64,000 nt of DNA from Haemophilus parainfluenzae (GTDB lineage: Bacteria > Pseudomonadota > Gammaproteobacteria > Enterobacterales > Pasteurellaceae): NCBI RefSeq assembly GCF_003253005.1, contig NZ_QEPZ01000002.1, positions 1 through 64,000 on the forward strand, in the 5' to 3' direction. A model generated the notes under the pieces. It made no database searches, had not been told where the DNA came from, and was given only the letters and a program-made list of their open reading frames with translations. The first letter of the stretch is position 1; each line of letters begins with the position of its first letter. A program made the translations under genes and the position numbers. This document shows, piece after piece, positions 31,359 through 40,106 of the stretch.

Positions 31359-32151
31359 GCTTTTATCTTTTATGAAAAGTGCGGTTGTTTTTAGCCTTGT
31401 TTTTTTTGCTCAAATGGTTGTTGCGGCAGAATTTCCGCCTGCACCAAATCCTTTCCATTACATAAACGATTACACCAACACACTTTCATCAGAACATAAG
31501 CAAATTTTAGAAAATAAACTGATTGCTTATAGTAAAGAAACGAGTTCACAAATCGCTGTCGTTTTAGTTCCGACAACCGGTGAATATGAAATTGCTGATT
31601 ATACCTTTGCTTTAGGTGATAAATGGGGCATTGGACGTAAAAATCTGAATAATGGTGTGTTGATGCTGATTGCGAAGGATGATCGCAAAGTCTTTATTGC
31701 AACAGGGCAAGGTTTAGAAGGTGTTTTGCCCGATGCTTTTTTATCGCAAGTCATCCGTTCGGCAATTTTGCCACAATTTAAACAAGGCCAATATGCGCAA
31801 GGTATTAATGACGGCTTAAACCAAATTATTGCGGCAAGTAAAGGCGAGTTTGATGCAGCACAAGTTGAAGAAGATGCGTTCGATAAGTACATTCCATTCT
31901 TAATGGTATTGGCGTTTATTGCTATTGTATTATTTGGTGAATTCCAATATCACAAAGATGAAGTATATATTAGCCCGAATCAACGCGACCAACTGAATAA
32001 AATCATTCGTCAAAGTACGATTTCTCGTCGCCGTGGTGGTGGCTCCGGTTTCGGAGGCGGATTTGGTGGAGGATTCGGCGGAGGCGGTTCTTCCGGTGGT
32101 GGCTTTGGCGGCGGTAGCTTCGGCGGCGGTGGAGCAGGTGGAAGTTGGTAA
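31351..32151 (+). CDS. membrane-anchored TPM-domain protein, YgcG type
   Basis: The 266-aa product has a signal sequence (residues about 5-25), a periplasmic TPM domain (about 35-165) with INDYTNTLS, SSQIAVVLVPTTG and DDRKVFIATGQGLEGVLPD, a membrane helix (about 185-203, PFLMVLAFIAIVLFG), a short basic cytoplasmic or loop segment, and a Gly/Ser-rich tail (230-266) with repeats of GGGFGG. Gly-rich tails are typical of YgcG proteins. Its ATG lies inside the preceding gene. Probably acts with LemA at the inner membrane; role unknown. Confidence 0.9.
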   Translation: MAKLLSFMKSAVVFSLVFFAQMVVAAEFPPAPNPFHYINDYTNTLSSEHKQILENKLIAYSKETSSQIAVVLVPTTGEYEIADYTFALGDKWGIGRKNLNNGVLMLIAKDDRKVFIATGQGLEGVLPDAFLSQVIRSAILPQFKQGQYAQGINDGLNQIIAASKGEFDAAQVEEDAFDKYIPFLMVLAFIAIVLFGEFQYHKDEVYISPNQRDQLNKIIRQSTISRRRGGGSGFGGGFGGGFGGGGSSGGGFGGGSFGGGGAGGSW

Positions 32152-32161
32152 GACCAAGTCT

Positions 32162-32190
32162 TTCACTCAGGTTCTATCTTATGCTAGAAT
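32162..32190 (+). promoter_or_regulatory. probable grxD promoter
   Basis: TTCACT and TAGAAT are separated by 17 nt; the predicted start near 32197 gives a leader of about 30 nt. It starts 10 nt after the TPM gene ends, with no terminator between. Confidence 0.5.
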
Positions 32191-32226
32191 AGCGCCCTAT
32201 TCAGACTTATTTGAACAAGGAACATT

Positions 32227-32553
32227 ATGGAAACGTTAGACAAAATCAAAAAACAAATCGCTGAAAATCCAATTTTAATTTACATGAAAGGTTCACCAAA
32301 ATTACCTTCTTGTGGTTTCTCTGCGCGTGCATCTGAAGCATTAATGAATTGCAAAGTGCCTTTCGGCTATGTTGATATTCTTCAACACCCAGATATTCGT
32401 GCTGAATTACCGACTTATGCGAACTGGCCAACTTTCCCACAATTATGGGTAGAAGGTGAGTTAATTGGTGGTTGTGATATTATTTTAGAAATGTATCAAG
32501 CTGGCGAACTTCAAACTTTATTAAGCGAAGTAGCGGCTAAACATCAAGCTTAA
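32227..32553 (+). CDS. grxD: monothiol glutaredoxin 4
   Basis: Grx4-type CGFS glutaredoxin that carries and delivers [2Fe-2S] clusters, often with BolA. The 108-aa sequence has KGSPKLPSCGFSARA (active site CGFS near residues 29-32), the cis-proline segment WPTFPQLW (near 67-74) and GGCDIILEM (near 81-89) for glutathione binding. Length fits (E. coli 115). An AAGGAA ribosome site precedes the ATG and a terminator follows. Confidence 0.97.
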   Translation: METLDKIKKQIAENPILIYMKGSPKLPSCGFSARASEALMNCKVPFGYVDILQHPDIRAELPTYANWPTFPQLWVEGELIGGCDIILEMYQAGELQTLLSEVAAKHQA

Positions 32554-32575
32554 TTGATGACTGATTATCAAGATA

Positions 32576-32599
32576 AACCTGCTTTTTAGCAGGTTTTCT
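32576..32599 (+). terminator. grxD terminator
   Basis: AACCTGCT and AGCAGGTT form a perfect 8-bp stem around a TTTT loop, followed by TTCTTTT. Confidence 0.88.
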
Positions 32600-32665
32600 T
32601 TTGCTCAAAAAATGATAAACCAGATAGAAAAGTGTGATCTAATTAACATTTTTAAATGAAATAAC

Positions 32666-32694
32666 TTGTTGATTAAATTTCCTTAAGATAGACT
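32666..32694 (+). promoter_or_regulatory. promoter of the thiamine transport operon
   Basis: TTGTTG and TAGACT are 17 nt apart. The predicted start near 32701 is right at the 5' edge of the TPP aptamer. Confidence 0.55.
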
Positions 32695-32702
32695 ACATCG
32701 CG

Positions 32703-32828
32703 TTAGTCGGGGTGCCTCTATTAATGGCTGAGAAATACCCGTGAACCTGAAACAGATAATGCTGGCGTAGGAAACTAATCATCTCATTATGCTGTTTCGT
32801 TATGCAAAAATAAGGAGAACGCATAATG
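32703..32828 (+). promoter_or_regulatory. TPP (THI-box) riboswitch controlling thiBPQ
   Basis: The aptamer at about 32703-32780 has the THI-box core: GGGGTGCC, then GGCTGAGAAATACCC, then GTGAACCTGA and AACAGATAATGCTGGCGTAGG. TPP binding represses thiamine uptake genes. Downstream, CATTATGC (32785-32792) is the exact complement of GCATAATG (32821-32828), which contains the thiB ATG, so the switch probably works by hiding the start codon and the AAGGAG site (32812-32817). No T-run terminator is seen, which favours translational control. Confidence 0.93.
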
Positions 32829-33824
32829 AACAAAACTCTTCCCATTTTAACCGCACTTTTTACCACTTCCACTTTCGCACAAGCTGCTCCTCAAATATTA
32901 GATGTTTATACTTATGATTCATTTAGTGCTGATTGGAGTGCTGGACCAAAAGTTAAAGCGGCTTTTGAACAACAATTCCCGCAATGTAAGCTGAATTATG
33001 TGGCTTTTGATAATAATGGCACCTTGTTTAACCGTGTTCGTCTAGAAGGTAAAAAAATTAAGGCGGATGTGGTGCTTGGTTTAGATAGCTATCAAATTGA
33101 GGATGCACAAAAACTCAATATTTTTGAGCCAAATAAAGTAGATTTAAGCCAGTTACGTTTACCAATAAAATGGGAAAATAATACTTTCTTACCATTTGAT
33201 TATGCTCAGTATGCGTTTATTTATGACAAGAATAAATTGGCAAACCCACCAAAGAGCTTAAAAGAATTAGTTGAGCGTCAAGATCTTAAAGTGTTATATC
33301 AAGATCCGCGTACAAGCAGTATTGGACGGGGCTTATTGCTTTGGATGAATGCCGTTTATCCAGCAGCAGATGTCGCAAATGCTTGGAAAACCCTTTCTAA
33401 ACATACGGTCACGGTCACCAAAGGTTGGACTGAGTCTTATGGGGCCTTTTTAAAAGGCGAAGGTGATGTGGTTTTAAGCGTCAATACTTCACCGATTTAC
33501 CATATTCTTTCTGAACAAAAGGACAATTATGTGGCAACGGAATTTGTAGAGGGGAGCGTATTACAAGTTGAAGTTGCGGCAAAAGTCGCTGACCGTAATA
33601 ATACCTGTGCTGATGAATTTTTAGGATTCTTGCTTTCACCGCAAGCTCAAGCGGATATTGCCAAAAATAATGTGATGTTACCTGTGGTAGAAACCAATAT
33701 CGAAAGTCATATTGATGCGCTTAATTCTCGTGCAAAATCAATGCGTATTTTAGATACCACTAAGGTGACAAGTGAGCAGCTTAAAGGCTGGATCAACCAA
33801 TGGCAAAAAGCCTTATCTAAGTAA
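32826..33824 (+). CDS. thiB: thiamine ABC transporter, periplasmic binding protein
   Basis: ThiB (TbpA) captures thiamine and its phosphates in the periplasm for import. The 332-aa precursor has a signal peptide cleaved near FAQA-A (residue 20 or so), then the mature start ILDVYTYDSFSADWSAG typical of ThiB, the SYGAFLKGEGDVVLSVNTSPIYH region and a C-terminal PVVETN segment. Its position directly behind a TPP riboswitch and before thiP and thiQ confirms the substrate. An uptake sequence lies within the signal-peptide codons (near 32850). Confidence 0.96.
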   Translation: MNKTLPILTALFTTSTFAQAAPQILDVYTYDSFSADWSAGPKVKAAFEQQFPQCKLNYVAFDNNGTLFNRVRLEGKKIKADVVLGLDSYQIEDAQKLNIFEPNKVDLSQLRLPIKWENNTFLPFDYAQYAFIYDKNKLANPPKSLKELVERQDLKVLYQDPRTSSIGRGLLLWMNAVYPAADVANAWKTLSKHTVTVTKGWTESYGAFLKGEGDVVLSVNTSPIYHILSEQKDNYVATEFVEGSVLQVEVAAKVADRNNTCADEFLGFLLSPQAQADIAKNNVMLPVVETNIESHIDALNSRAKSMRILDTTKVTSEQLKGWINQWQKALSK

Positions 33825-33829
33825 TCTTA

Positions 33830-35434
33830 ATGCGCTTATTGCAACATCCGCATTTTCGTCCTCGCCATTATTTGGGCGGAAGTGCGGTCATTTTTTTCAT
33901 TGTTTTACTCTATGGTTTTTCCCTTTCTGCGGTTTTTTCAGTAGGAAGTGGTTATGCCTTATCTGATTTCTTAAAAGACGATTATTTACATCAGGTCATT
34001 GCCTTTAGCTTTGGGCAGGCATTCTTATCAGCCTTGTTTTCTAGCGTAATTGGAACGTTATTTGCACGTGCTTTCTTCTATTTAGATTTCAAAGGCAAAT
34101 TGCTCATTTTACGCATTTTTTCACTTACCTTTGTCTTGCCTGCATTACTGGCTATTTTCGGTCTAATTGGTATTTATGGCACTGCCGGTTGGCTAACACA
34201 ACTACTGAAAACCTTAGGTATATCATGTAACCCCTCCATTTATGGTTTAAATGGCATTCTCATTGCTCATTTATTTTTTAATATTCCTTTAGCGGCACGA
34301 ATGAGCTTGCAAGCTTTGCAAAGTGTACCGACTGAACAGCATCAACTCGCGGCACAATTGAATATCAAAGGTTTCACATTTTTCCGCTTAATTGAATGGC
34401 CTTATTTGAAAAGCCAAATAGTGTCTGCCTTTGTACTGATTTTTATGTTGTGTTTCACTAGTTTTACGATTGTCTTGGCACTGGGTGGCGGACCACAAAA
34501 CAGCACATTAGAAGTCGCCATTTACCAAGCCATTTTCTTTGAGTTTGATTTACCTAAAGCCGCACTTTTTGCGCTTGTACAATTTGCTTTTTGTTTTGCG
34601 TTATTTTCGCTTTCACAATATTGGGCGAAAGCACCTGAAACGCAGATATCGCAACGTTATCGATGGGTTTTACCTGTTTCAAGTGCGGTCAAATTTGGAC
34701 ATGTTTTTGTCTTATTCTCGGTGTGCTTATTTATTTTAAGTCCCTTATTCAATATTGTTTTACAAGGTTTGTCAGCTACCCAATTATTTAGCTATTGGCA
34801 AAATCCACAATTATGGAAGGCGATTGCTTATTCATTAACCATGGCACCAGCAGCAGGTATTTTATCGGTATTATTTGGATTTTTCTTATTGTTACTTTCT
34901 CGTCAACTACAATGGTTATATCACCCTAAATTAGCTCACTTTATTTTAACGGGGGGAATGATGATTTTAGCCATTCCGACGATTGTCTTAGCAGTCGGCT
35001 TATTCCTTTGGTTACAAGATATTGATTTTTCAGCAGGACATTTGTTTGTAGTGGTATCTGTTTGTAACGCCTTGGCTGCCTTGCCATTTGTGATCAAAAT
35101 TCTCAATACACCAATGAATCAATCAATGCAATATTATGAAAAACTCTGTTTATCGCTGAATATTACAGGCTGGCAGCGTTTTCGTTTAATTGAATATCCG
35201 CTACTAAAAGCACCGTTGAAATATGCCTTGGCGCTTGCGACAACTTTATCACTCGGCGATTTTACAGCGATAGCCTTATTTGGTAGCCCTGATTTTACTT
35301 CTTTGCCTCATTTGCTTTATCAACAAATCGGGCAATATCGAAGCCAAGAAGCGGCAGTGACGGCATTGATTTTATTGGGCTTATGTTTAGGTTTATTTAT
35401 GTTCATTGAAGGGCAGAAGGAACAACATGATTAA
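33830..35434 (+). CDS. thiP: thiamine ABC transporter permease
   Basis: ThiP is the inner-membrane permease of the thiamine importer. The 534-aa protein is a fused double permease with about twelve hydrophobic segments and two EAA-type loops: [24 protein letters not shown]... near residues 168-190 and [23 protein letters not shown] near 438-460, the sites that dock ThiQ. Length fits E. coli ThiP (536). It starts 5 nt after thiB and overlaps thiQ by 8 nt. Confidence 0.96.
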   Translation: MRLLQHPHFRPRHYLGGSAVIFFIVLLYGFSLSAVFSVGSGYALSDFLKDDYLHQVIAFSFGQAFLSALFSSVIGTLFARAFFYLDFKGKLLILRIFSLTFVLPALLAIFGLIGIYGTAGWLTQLLKTLGISCNPSIYGLNGILIAHLFFNIPLAARMSLQALQSVPTEQHQLAAQLNIKGFTFFRLIEWPYLKSQIVSAFVLIFMLCFTSFTIVLALGGGPQNSTLEVAIYQAIFFEFDLPKAALFALVQFAFCFALFSLSQYWAKAPETQISQRYRWVLPVSSAVKFGHVFVLFSVCLFILSPLFNIVLQGLSATQLFSYWQNPQLWKAIAYSLTMAPAAGILSVLFGFFLLLLSRQLQWLYHPKLAHFILTGGMMILAIPTIVLAVGLFLWLQDIDFSAGHLFVVVSVCNALAALPFVIKILNTPMNQSMQYYEKLCLSLNITGWQRFRLIEYPLLKAPLKYALALATTLSLGDFTAIALFGSPDFTSLPHLLYQQIGQYRSQEAAVTALILLGLCLGLFMFIEGQKEQHD

Positions 35435-36056
35435 ATTAAATAATGTAGTCTTCAATTATCAATCCATGCCGATGGTATTTGATTTACATATTCAAGCCCA
35501 GGAAAAAATCGCCATCATTGGTGAAAGTGGTGCAGGAAAAAGTACCTTGCTGAATTTAATTGCCGGCTTTGAATATGCTGATAGTGGCGAGATTTGGCTC
35601 AGTGGTGAAAACCATACTAAAACGGCACCTTTTGAACGCCCTGTTTCCATGCTATTTCAGGAAAATAATCTCTTTACTCATCTTTCCGTAGAAGATAATG
35701 TCGCCTTAGGTTTAAAACCGAATTTAGCCTTAAATGCAGAAGAAAAAGCACTTGTAGAACAAGCTGCTAGAGCAGTTAATTTACAGGATTTTTTAACGAG
35801 AAAACCGACCGCACTTTCAGGTGGACAAAAACAGCGAGTGGCATTAGCGCGCTGTTTGCTACGAGATAAACCCATTTTATTATTGGATGAGCCTTTTTCA
35901 GCGCTTGATCCTAAACTACGCATTGAAATGCAGGATTTAATGGATCAATTATGTGAAGAGAAAAAACTCACCATGTTACTGGTGACACATCAACCCAAAG
36001 AAATTGAACGGCATATTGATCGAGTGATTGAAATTCATCAAGGAAAAGTGATCTGA
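35427..36056 (+). CDS. thiQ: thiamine ABC transporter ATP-binding protein
   Basis: The ATPase of the thiamine importer. The 209-aa protein has Walker A GESGAGKS (about 32-39), the Q-loop [16 protein letters not shown], the signature LSGGQKQR (about 127-134) and Walker [14 protein letters not shown] (about 150-162). I start at the ATG at 35427, with AAGGAA seven nt upstream and an 8-nt overlap with thiP; a reading seven codons longer lacks a ribosome site. A uptake sequence lies immediately before the signature motif. Confidence 0.96.
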   Translation: MIKLNNVVFNYQSMPMVFDLHIQAQEKIAIIGESGAGKSTLLNLIAGFEYADSGEIWLSGENHTKTAPFERPVSMLFQENNLFTHLSVEDNVALGLKPNLALNAEEKALVEQAARAVNLQDFLTRKPTALSGGQKQRVALARCLLRDKPILLLDEPFSALDPKLRIEMQDLMDQLCEEKKLTMLLVTHQPKEIERHIDRVIEIHQGKVI

Positions 36057-36071
36057 TCTCTTTTTATCATA

Positions 36072-36113
36072 TTGCAGAGTAATATGCTCAACTTAATAAA
36101 AGCTATATAGCTT
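36072..36113 (+). promoter_or_regulatory. possible bioB promoter with overlapping palindrome
   Basis: TTGCAG (36072-36077) and TAATAA (36094-36099) are 16 nt apart; the 14-bp palindrome AAGCTATATAGCTT (36100-36113) covers the predicted start. A BirA operator (TTGTAAAC...GTTTACAA) is not present. Confidence 0.35.
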
Positions 36114-36129
36114 AAACGAGGAAAATATA

Positions 36130-37146
36130 ATGACCACAACAAATGTAGTACAGCTTTCATCTATTACGCCCCATCCCTCAGTAGAGTATTGGTCTGTTTG
36201 TAAAGTAGAAGCGTTATTTGAAACACCTTTTTTAGAATTAGTCTATCGTGCGGCTCAAGTGCATCGAGAGCATTTTAACCCAGGTGCGATACAGTTATCG
36301 ACGTTGATGTCGATTAAAACGGGTGGATGCCCTGAAGACTGTGGTTATTGCCCACAATCTGCCCGTTATCAAACAGGCGTACAAAATCAGCAGATCTTGG
36401 ATATTGATGAAATTGTCGAAAAAGCCAAAATTGCTAAAGCACGTGGTGCAGGACGTTTTTGTATGGGCGCGGCATGGCGTGGTCCTAAGCCTAAAGATAT
36501 GGAAAAAGTCACGGCGATTATTCGTGCGGTAAAAGATATTGGCTTAGAAACGTGCGGGACCTTTGGGTTGTTGCAAGATGGTATGGCGGAAGAGTTAAAA
36601 GATGCAGGATTGGATTATTACAACCACAATATAGATACCGCACCAGAAAATTATCACAATGTTATTGGCACACGCCGTTTTGATGATCGTTTAAGCACAT
36701 TAGGAAAAGTGCGTCATGCCGGTTTGAAAGTTTGCTGTGGCGGTATTGTGGGCATGAACGAAACCCGTAAAGAGCGAGCTGGTCTCATTGCAAGTTTGGC
36801 AAATCTTGATCCGCAACCAGAGTCCGTGCCAATTAATCAATTAGTGAAAGTAGAAGGCACACCAATGGCAGATGCAGCTGATTTAGATTGGACAGAGTTT
36901 GTTCGCACTATTGCCGTTGCGCGTATTACTATGCCGAAAAGTTATGTTCGTCTTTCTGCAGGTCGTCAAGGCATGAGTGAAGAAATGCAAGCGATGTGTT
37001 TTATGGCTGGTGCTAACTCTATTTTCTATGGCGATAAATTGTTAGTGACAGGCAACCCAGAAGAAGATGGCGATCAGATGCTCATGGCTAAATTAGATCT
37101 TGAGCCAGAAACGGAAGAAAATAGAAAACCACTCGACAGAAATTAG
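36130..37146 (+). CDS. bioB: biotin synthase
   Basis: Radical-SAM enzyme that inserts sulfur into dethiobiotin, the last step of biotin synthesis. The 338-aa protein has the SAM-cluster motif [13 protein letters not shown] (cysteines near 59, 63, 66), the [2Fe-2S] ligands in [10 protein letters not shown] (Cys near 103) and ETCGTFG (Cys near 134), the conserved [11 protein letters not shown] (near 158) and [10 protein letters not shown] (near 194). Length is standard. It stands after thiQ without other bio genes; thiBPQ-bioB adjacency is shared with H. influenzae as I recall. Confidence 0.98.
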   Translation: MTTTNVVQLSSITPHPSVEYWSVCKVEALFETPFLELVYRAAQVHREHFNPGAIQLSTLMSIKTGGCPEDCGYCPQSARYQTGVQNQQILDIDEIVEKAKIAKARGAGRFCMGAAWRGPKPKDMEKVTAIIRAVKDIGLETCGTFGLLQDGMAEELKDAGLDYYNHNIDTAPENYHNVIGTRRFDDRLSTLGKVRHAGLKVCCGGIVGMNETRKERAGLIASLANLDPQPESVPINQLVKVEGTPMADAADLDWTEFVRTIAVARITMPKSYVRLSAGRQGMSEEMQAMCFMAGANSIFYGDKLLVTGNPEEDGDQMLMAKLDLEPETEENRKPLDRN

Positions 37147-37153
37147 TCATAAA

Positions 37154-37182
37154 AAAAGTGCGGTGAAACCTACCGCACTTTT
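37154..37182. terminator. inverted uptake-sequence terminator between bioB and suhB
   Basis: AAAAGTGCGGT and ACCGCACTTTT form a perfect 11-bp stem with a 7-nt loop; flanking A and T runs let it serve both converging genes. Confidence 0.9.
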
Positions 37183-37190
37183 ATTGAGTC

Positions 37191-37991
37191 TTACTTAACT
37201 TGTTCCGTTAAGCAAGGCTGAATTTTATTCAGCATTTCTTTTAAAATACGCGCTGGAGCAGCCACGATGTTGCCTGAGCGTAAATAGCCGTGACCCGCAT
37301 TGAAATCACACACTAAACCGCCTGCTTCACGCACGATTAAATCACCCGCTGCGCAATCCCAAGGTTTTAAGCCTATTTCGAAATAACCGTCAACGCGACC
37401 TGAAGCCACATAGCAAAGGTCTAATGCGGCAGAACCCGTACGACGGAAATCGGCAGCTTCATCAATTAAGTTATTCATGATAGCAAATTGAGTTGGCATC
37501 AAGCTTGGTTGTTTGAATGGGAAACCGGTGGCTAAAATCGCCCCGTTAAGTTCATTTTGGCTATCGACACGTAAACGCACTTCATTTAATTTTGCGCCTT
37601 CGCCACGAACAGCAGTGAATAATTCATTACGAATAGGATCGTAAACCACACCTACTTCGGTACGGTTTTTTACACGGATAGCAATAGATACAGAGAAATG
37701 TGGCAAACCTTTTACAAAGTTGGTTGTGCCATCTAGTGGATCAATTACCCATTGAATATCACTGTCTTTGCCTTCTAATGCACCACGCTCTTCACTGATA
37801 ATTGTATGATCAGGATAAGATTTTTGAATGATTTCAATGATCTCTGCTTCAGCGGCTTTATCGACGCTAGTCACATAATCATTAATACCTTTTTTACTTG
37901 TTTGGATGTCATCACGGCGCTCATAGTTTTTAGCAATCACGTTGCCCGCTTTTCGTGCCGCACGAATAGCGATATTTAACATTGGATTCAT
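37191..37991 (-). CDS. suhB: inositol-1-monophosphatase SuhB
   Basis: Mg-dependent phosphatase of the inositol monophosphatase family; in E. coli it also joins the rRNA antitermination complex. The 266-aa protein shows ISEERGALEG (near 66, Glu ligand), the WVIDPLDGTTNF signature (about 81-92) and KPWDCAAGDLIVREAGG (about 209-225). Length fits (E. coli 267). The start MNPMLNIAIRAARKAGN is the normal family start. Divergent from the comN operon, 200 nt apart. Confidence 0.97.
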   Translation of the reverse strand: MNPMLNIAIRAARKAGNVIAKNYERRDDIQTSKKGINDYVTSVDKAAEAEIIEIIQKSYPDHTIISEERGALEGKDSDIQWVIDPLDGTTNFVKGLPHFSVSIAIRVKNRTEVGVVYDPIRNELFTAVRGEGAKLNEVRLRVDSQNELNGAILATGFPFKQPSLMPTQFAIMNNLIDEAADFRRTGSAALDLCYVASGRVDGYFEIGLKPWDCAAGDLIVREAGGLVCDFNAGHGYLRSGNIVAAPARILKEMLNKIQPCLTEQVK

Positions 37992-38103
37992 ATTTCCACC
38001 AGATTTTAAAGAACAGATAAATAGGTCGCCTATTATAAGGGAGTTTTAGTAAATAGCCAGTTGAAAATGTTTAATTCACAGTTTTTCCCGTTTTTTAAAG
38101 GAA

Positions 38104-38125
38104 ATTTGCGATCAGTATCGCAAAA
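38104..38125 (+). promoter_or_regulatory. CRP-S competence regulatory site
   Basis: TGCGA-N6-TCGCA (38107-38122) within a 22-bp near-palindrome with T-rich and A-rich ends. The TGCGA core in place of TGTGA defines CRP-S sites, which need Sxy (TfoX) as well as cAMP-CRP. Its centre is about 77 nt before the comN ATG. No clear -10 could be assigned. Confidence 0.93.
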
Positions 38126-38191
38126 ATAAAGTAGCCAATTTGGCTTTCTTCTAAAGGACTTTTAAAGTGCGGTCAAAAAAGAAGGCATTTT

Positions 38192-38710
38192 ATGTATAAA
38201 GGGATAACGCTATTAGAAACCTTGATTACGTTATTTATTTTAAGCTTAACGTTAGCGTTTGCATTGCCTAAATGGCAGAAAAACGATCCCAAATATTTTC
38301 TCGAAAAAGAGCAACAACGGCTTTATTTTTTCTTACGTAATATTCAAGCGAGGGCAGAAAACTCATCGGCGATTTGGTTTATTTTGGCCAATCAAGATAG
38401 GGCAAATCAACGTTGGTGTATCACAGCTCAAGTAAAAAGTGATCATTTTTGTGATTGTTTTTATCCCCAGAATTGTCCTAAAAACCTTTATGCGCATTTT
38501 TACTATCCTTATTTTGAAGGAAAAACGATGCTGATAGGCCCTAAATTATATCCGTCAGAAGTGGCGGTGAAATTTAATGGGGCCAGAAATACCATGGAAA
38601 CGAATTGTTTTATGTTACAAGCTGAAGAGCATCGAACATTGTTCTCTTTTTTCAATGTTGGCAGCATCAAATTAAAGTCTGATCAAGCGGCGAGTGCATG
38701 TACAAGATGA
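38192..38710 (+). CDS. comN: competence pseudopilin ComN
   Basis: Type IV pilin-like protein of the DNA-uptake machine, processed by the prepilin peptidase PilD. The 172-aa protein has a 4-residue leader ending MYKG, then ITLLETLITLFILSLTLAFA with the Glu at +5 of the cleavage site, followed by a GspH/PulG-like globular domain containing cysteines (FCDCFYPQNC). An AAGAAGG ribosome site precedes the ATG and an uptake sequence lies between CRP-S site and gene. First of four pseudopilin genes; corresponds to the comNOPQ set upstream of recC in H. influenzae. Confidence 0.9.
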   Translation: MYKGITLLETLITLFILSLTLAFALPKWQKNDPKYFLEKEQQRLYFFLRNIQARAENSSAIWFILANQDRANQRWCITAQVKSDHFCDCFYPQNCPKNLYAHFYYPYFEGKTMLIGPKLYPSEVAVKFNGARNTMETNCFMLQAEEHRTLFSFFNVGSIKLKSDQAASACTR

Positions 38711-39423
38711 AACCTCTAAAAGGCGAAACATTGGTGAGCTTGTTGATTTCACTCGGCTTATCCGCTTTATTATTGTTATTAGTTGCACAATTTTATGCCC
38801 AAACTCAACAGCAAAATCAGCGTTTAATGTTACAACTCAAATTACAAGCGGAATTACAACGTACCATTCAACTCATCGGGAAAGATCTGCGTCGGGTAGG
38901 CTTTCGAGCTGTAAACCAAAAACTCATTGAAGATAATCTGGCTTTATTCGAATTAGACGAAAAGGGTACAGCAATAACCATCGCTCAAGCAGACAATGCA
39001 CCATCAAATAGCTGTGTTTTATTTTTTTATGATTTGAATAGTAATGGTTGTATTGGTGAAAAATACACAAAAAATACCTGCGTAAATGGCGTTAAAAATG
39101 TGGCAAAAAATATCGAAAAGGAGCTATTTGGTTACAAACTTAACGGCAAAATGATCGAAACCAAACAAACTTATAAAAATGCGGTAAATGCGGATTGTCG
39201 TTCAGCAGAATGTCAGCGTGCTTTAACCCAATCTACTTGTAACGCTGGTGGTGGATGGACAGATTTATTGGATGAAAAAGAGTTTGAGATTTCTCAATTA
39301 CGTTTTGATTGGTTAAAGGCGGGGAAAGGGATTGAAATCAAACTCGCGGGAAATCTTACAACACATAAGCATATTCAATATGAAACTTCGCTTGTGGTAT
39401 CTTTATTAAACCAAGAAGAATGA
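38707..39423 (+). CDS. comO: competence pseudopilin ComO (PilW-like)
   Basis: The 238-aa product has a short leader MKPLKG before a hydrophobic ETLVSLLISLGLSALLLLLVA segment, then a long hydrophilic domain with several cysteines (SNSCVL, NGCIGEKYTKNTC, ADCRSAECQ). It looks like a PilW-type minor pilin. Unusually the residue at +5 after the predicted cleavage is Ser, not Glu. I start at the ATG that overlaps the comN stop as ATGA; an ATG three codons upstream (38698) is the alternative. Next gene also overlaps by ATGA. Confidence 0.86.
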   Translation: MKPLKGETLVSLLISLGLSALLLLLVAQFYAQTQQQNQRLMLQLKLQAELQRTIQLIGKDLRRVGFRAVNQKLIEDNLALFELDEKGTAITIAQADNAPSNSCVLFFYDLNSNGCIGEKYTKNTCVNGVKNVAKNIEKELFGYKLNGKMIETKQTYKNAVNADCRSAECQRALTQSTCNAGGGWTDLLDEKEFEISQLRFDWLKAGKGIEIKLAGNLTTHKHIQYETSLVVSLLNQEE

Positions 39424-40106
39424 TCATGAAAAAAGGGATTGTGACACTGACGGCGCTAATTTTACTTTCGGGATTATTGGCATTGATCTTATTATTTGAT
39501 GAACAGATCTTTGCATTTTTTCGAGCTCAAATGAGTCAGCGAAAATATTATGTAGAACAAAGCCTTGCGTTACAGAAAATCAGTCAGCACCAACAAACGC
39601 ACATTTGTCAAAACTTGCCTTTAAATGGTCCTGAAAAAGTGAAACAAGTCTTTTTCGAGTCTTCAGGGGCAGAGGATAAAGTGGTCTATTCTGTTTGGTG
39701 TAAACGTGCAGAGTTATTTAAGAAATCGCCCACAAAAGGCATTAATGAAAATATGCTGCGAGATTTTATTTCCAGCGAAAAACAAGCTGATTTTCAACCG
39801 CACTTTGTGAAAGTAGAGTCAGTTTTAACTGCTCAAAAAACACCACAAGTGTATTGGATAACGCAAAGTCAATTAGAAATTAAAGGGAATGTGAGTGGTA
39901 TTCTGCTAGCAGAAGGAAATCTAACCTTAACCGGCAAAGGACGAATAAGCGGTGCAGTGATTACAGGTGGTTCGCTTAAGTTAGAGGAGGGAGTGACGGT
40001 GGCTTACGGTAAAGCCGTGGTGACAAAACTCGTACAAGAATATAGCCAATGGCGTTTGGTGGATAAAAGTTGGAGTGATTTAAGTGCGCAAGATCAAAGT
40101 GAATAA
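39420..40106 (+). CDS. comP: competence operon protein ComP (DUF2572-type pseudopilin)
   Basis: The 228-aa protein starts MIMKKG followed by IVTLTALILLSGLLALILL, a pilin-like leader and membrane helix without the usual Glu at +5. The globular part has a region of short beta strands near 155-195 (LEIKGNVSGILLAEGNLTLTGKG-like repeats), suggesting a small beta-helix. It matches what I recall of the Pasteurellaceae-specific DUF2572 family. The ATG at 39420 overlaps the comO stop; the ATG at 39426 has a better placed AGAAG site. Overlaps comQ. Confidence 0.84.
   Translation: MIMKKGIVTLTALILLSGLLALILLFDEQIFAFFRAQMSQRKYYVEQSLALQKISQHQQTHICQNLPLNGPEKVKQVFFESSGAEDKVVYSVWCKRAELFKKSPTKGINENMLRDFISSEKQADFQPHFVKVESVLTAQKTPQVYWITQSQLEIKGNVSGILLAEGNLTLTGKGRISGAVITGGSLKLEEGVTVAYGKAVVTKLVQEYSQWRLVDKSWSDLSAQDQSE

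Noticed and set aside
32030-32150. GGC-rich short repeats, considered as a phase-variable simple repeat
   Set aside because: They encode the Gly-rich tail of the YgcG-type protein with mixed codons; no uniform unit that would slip.
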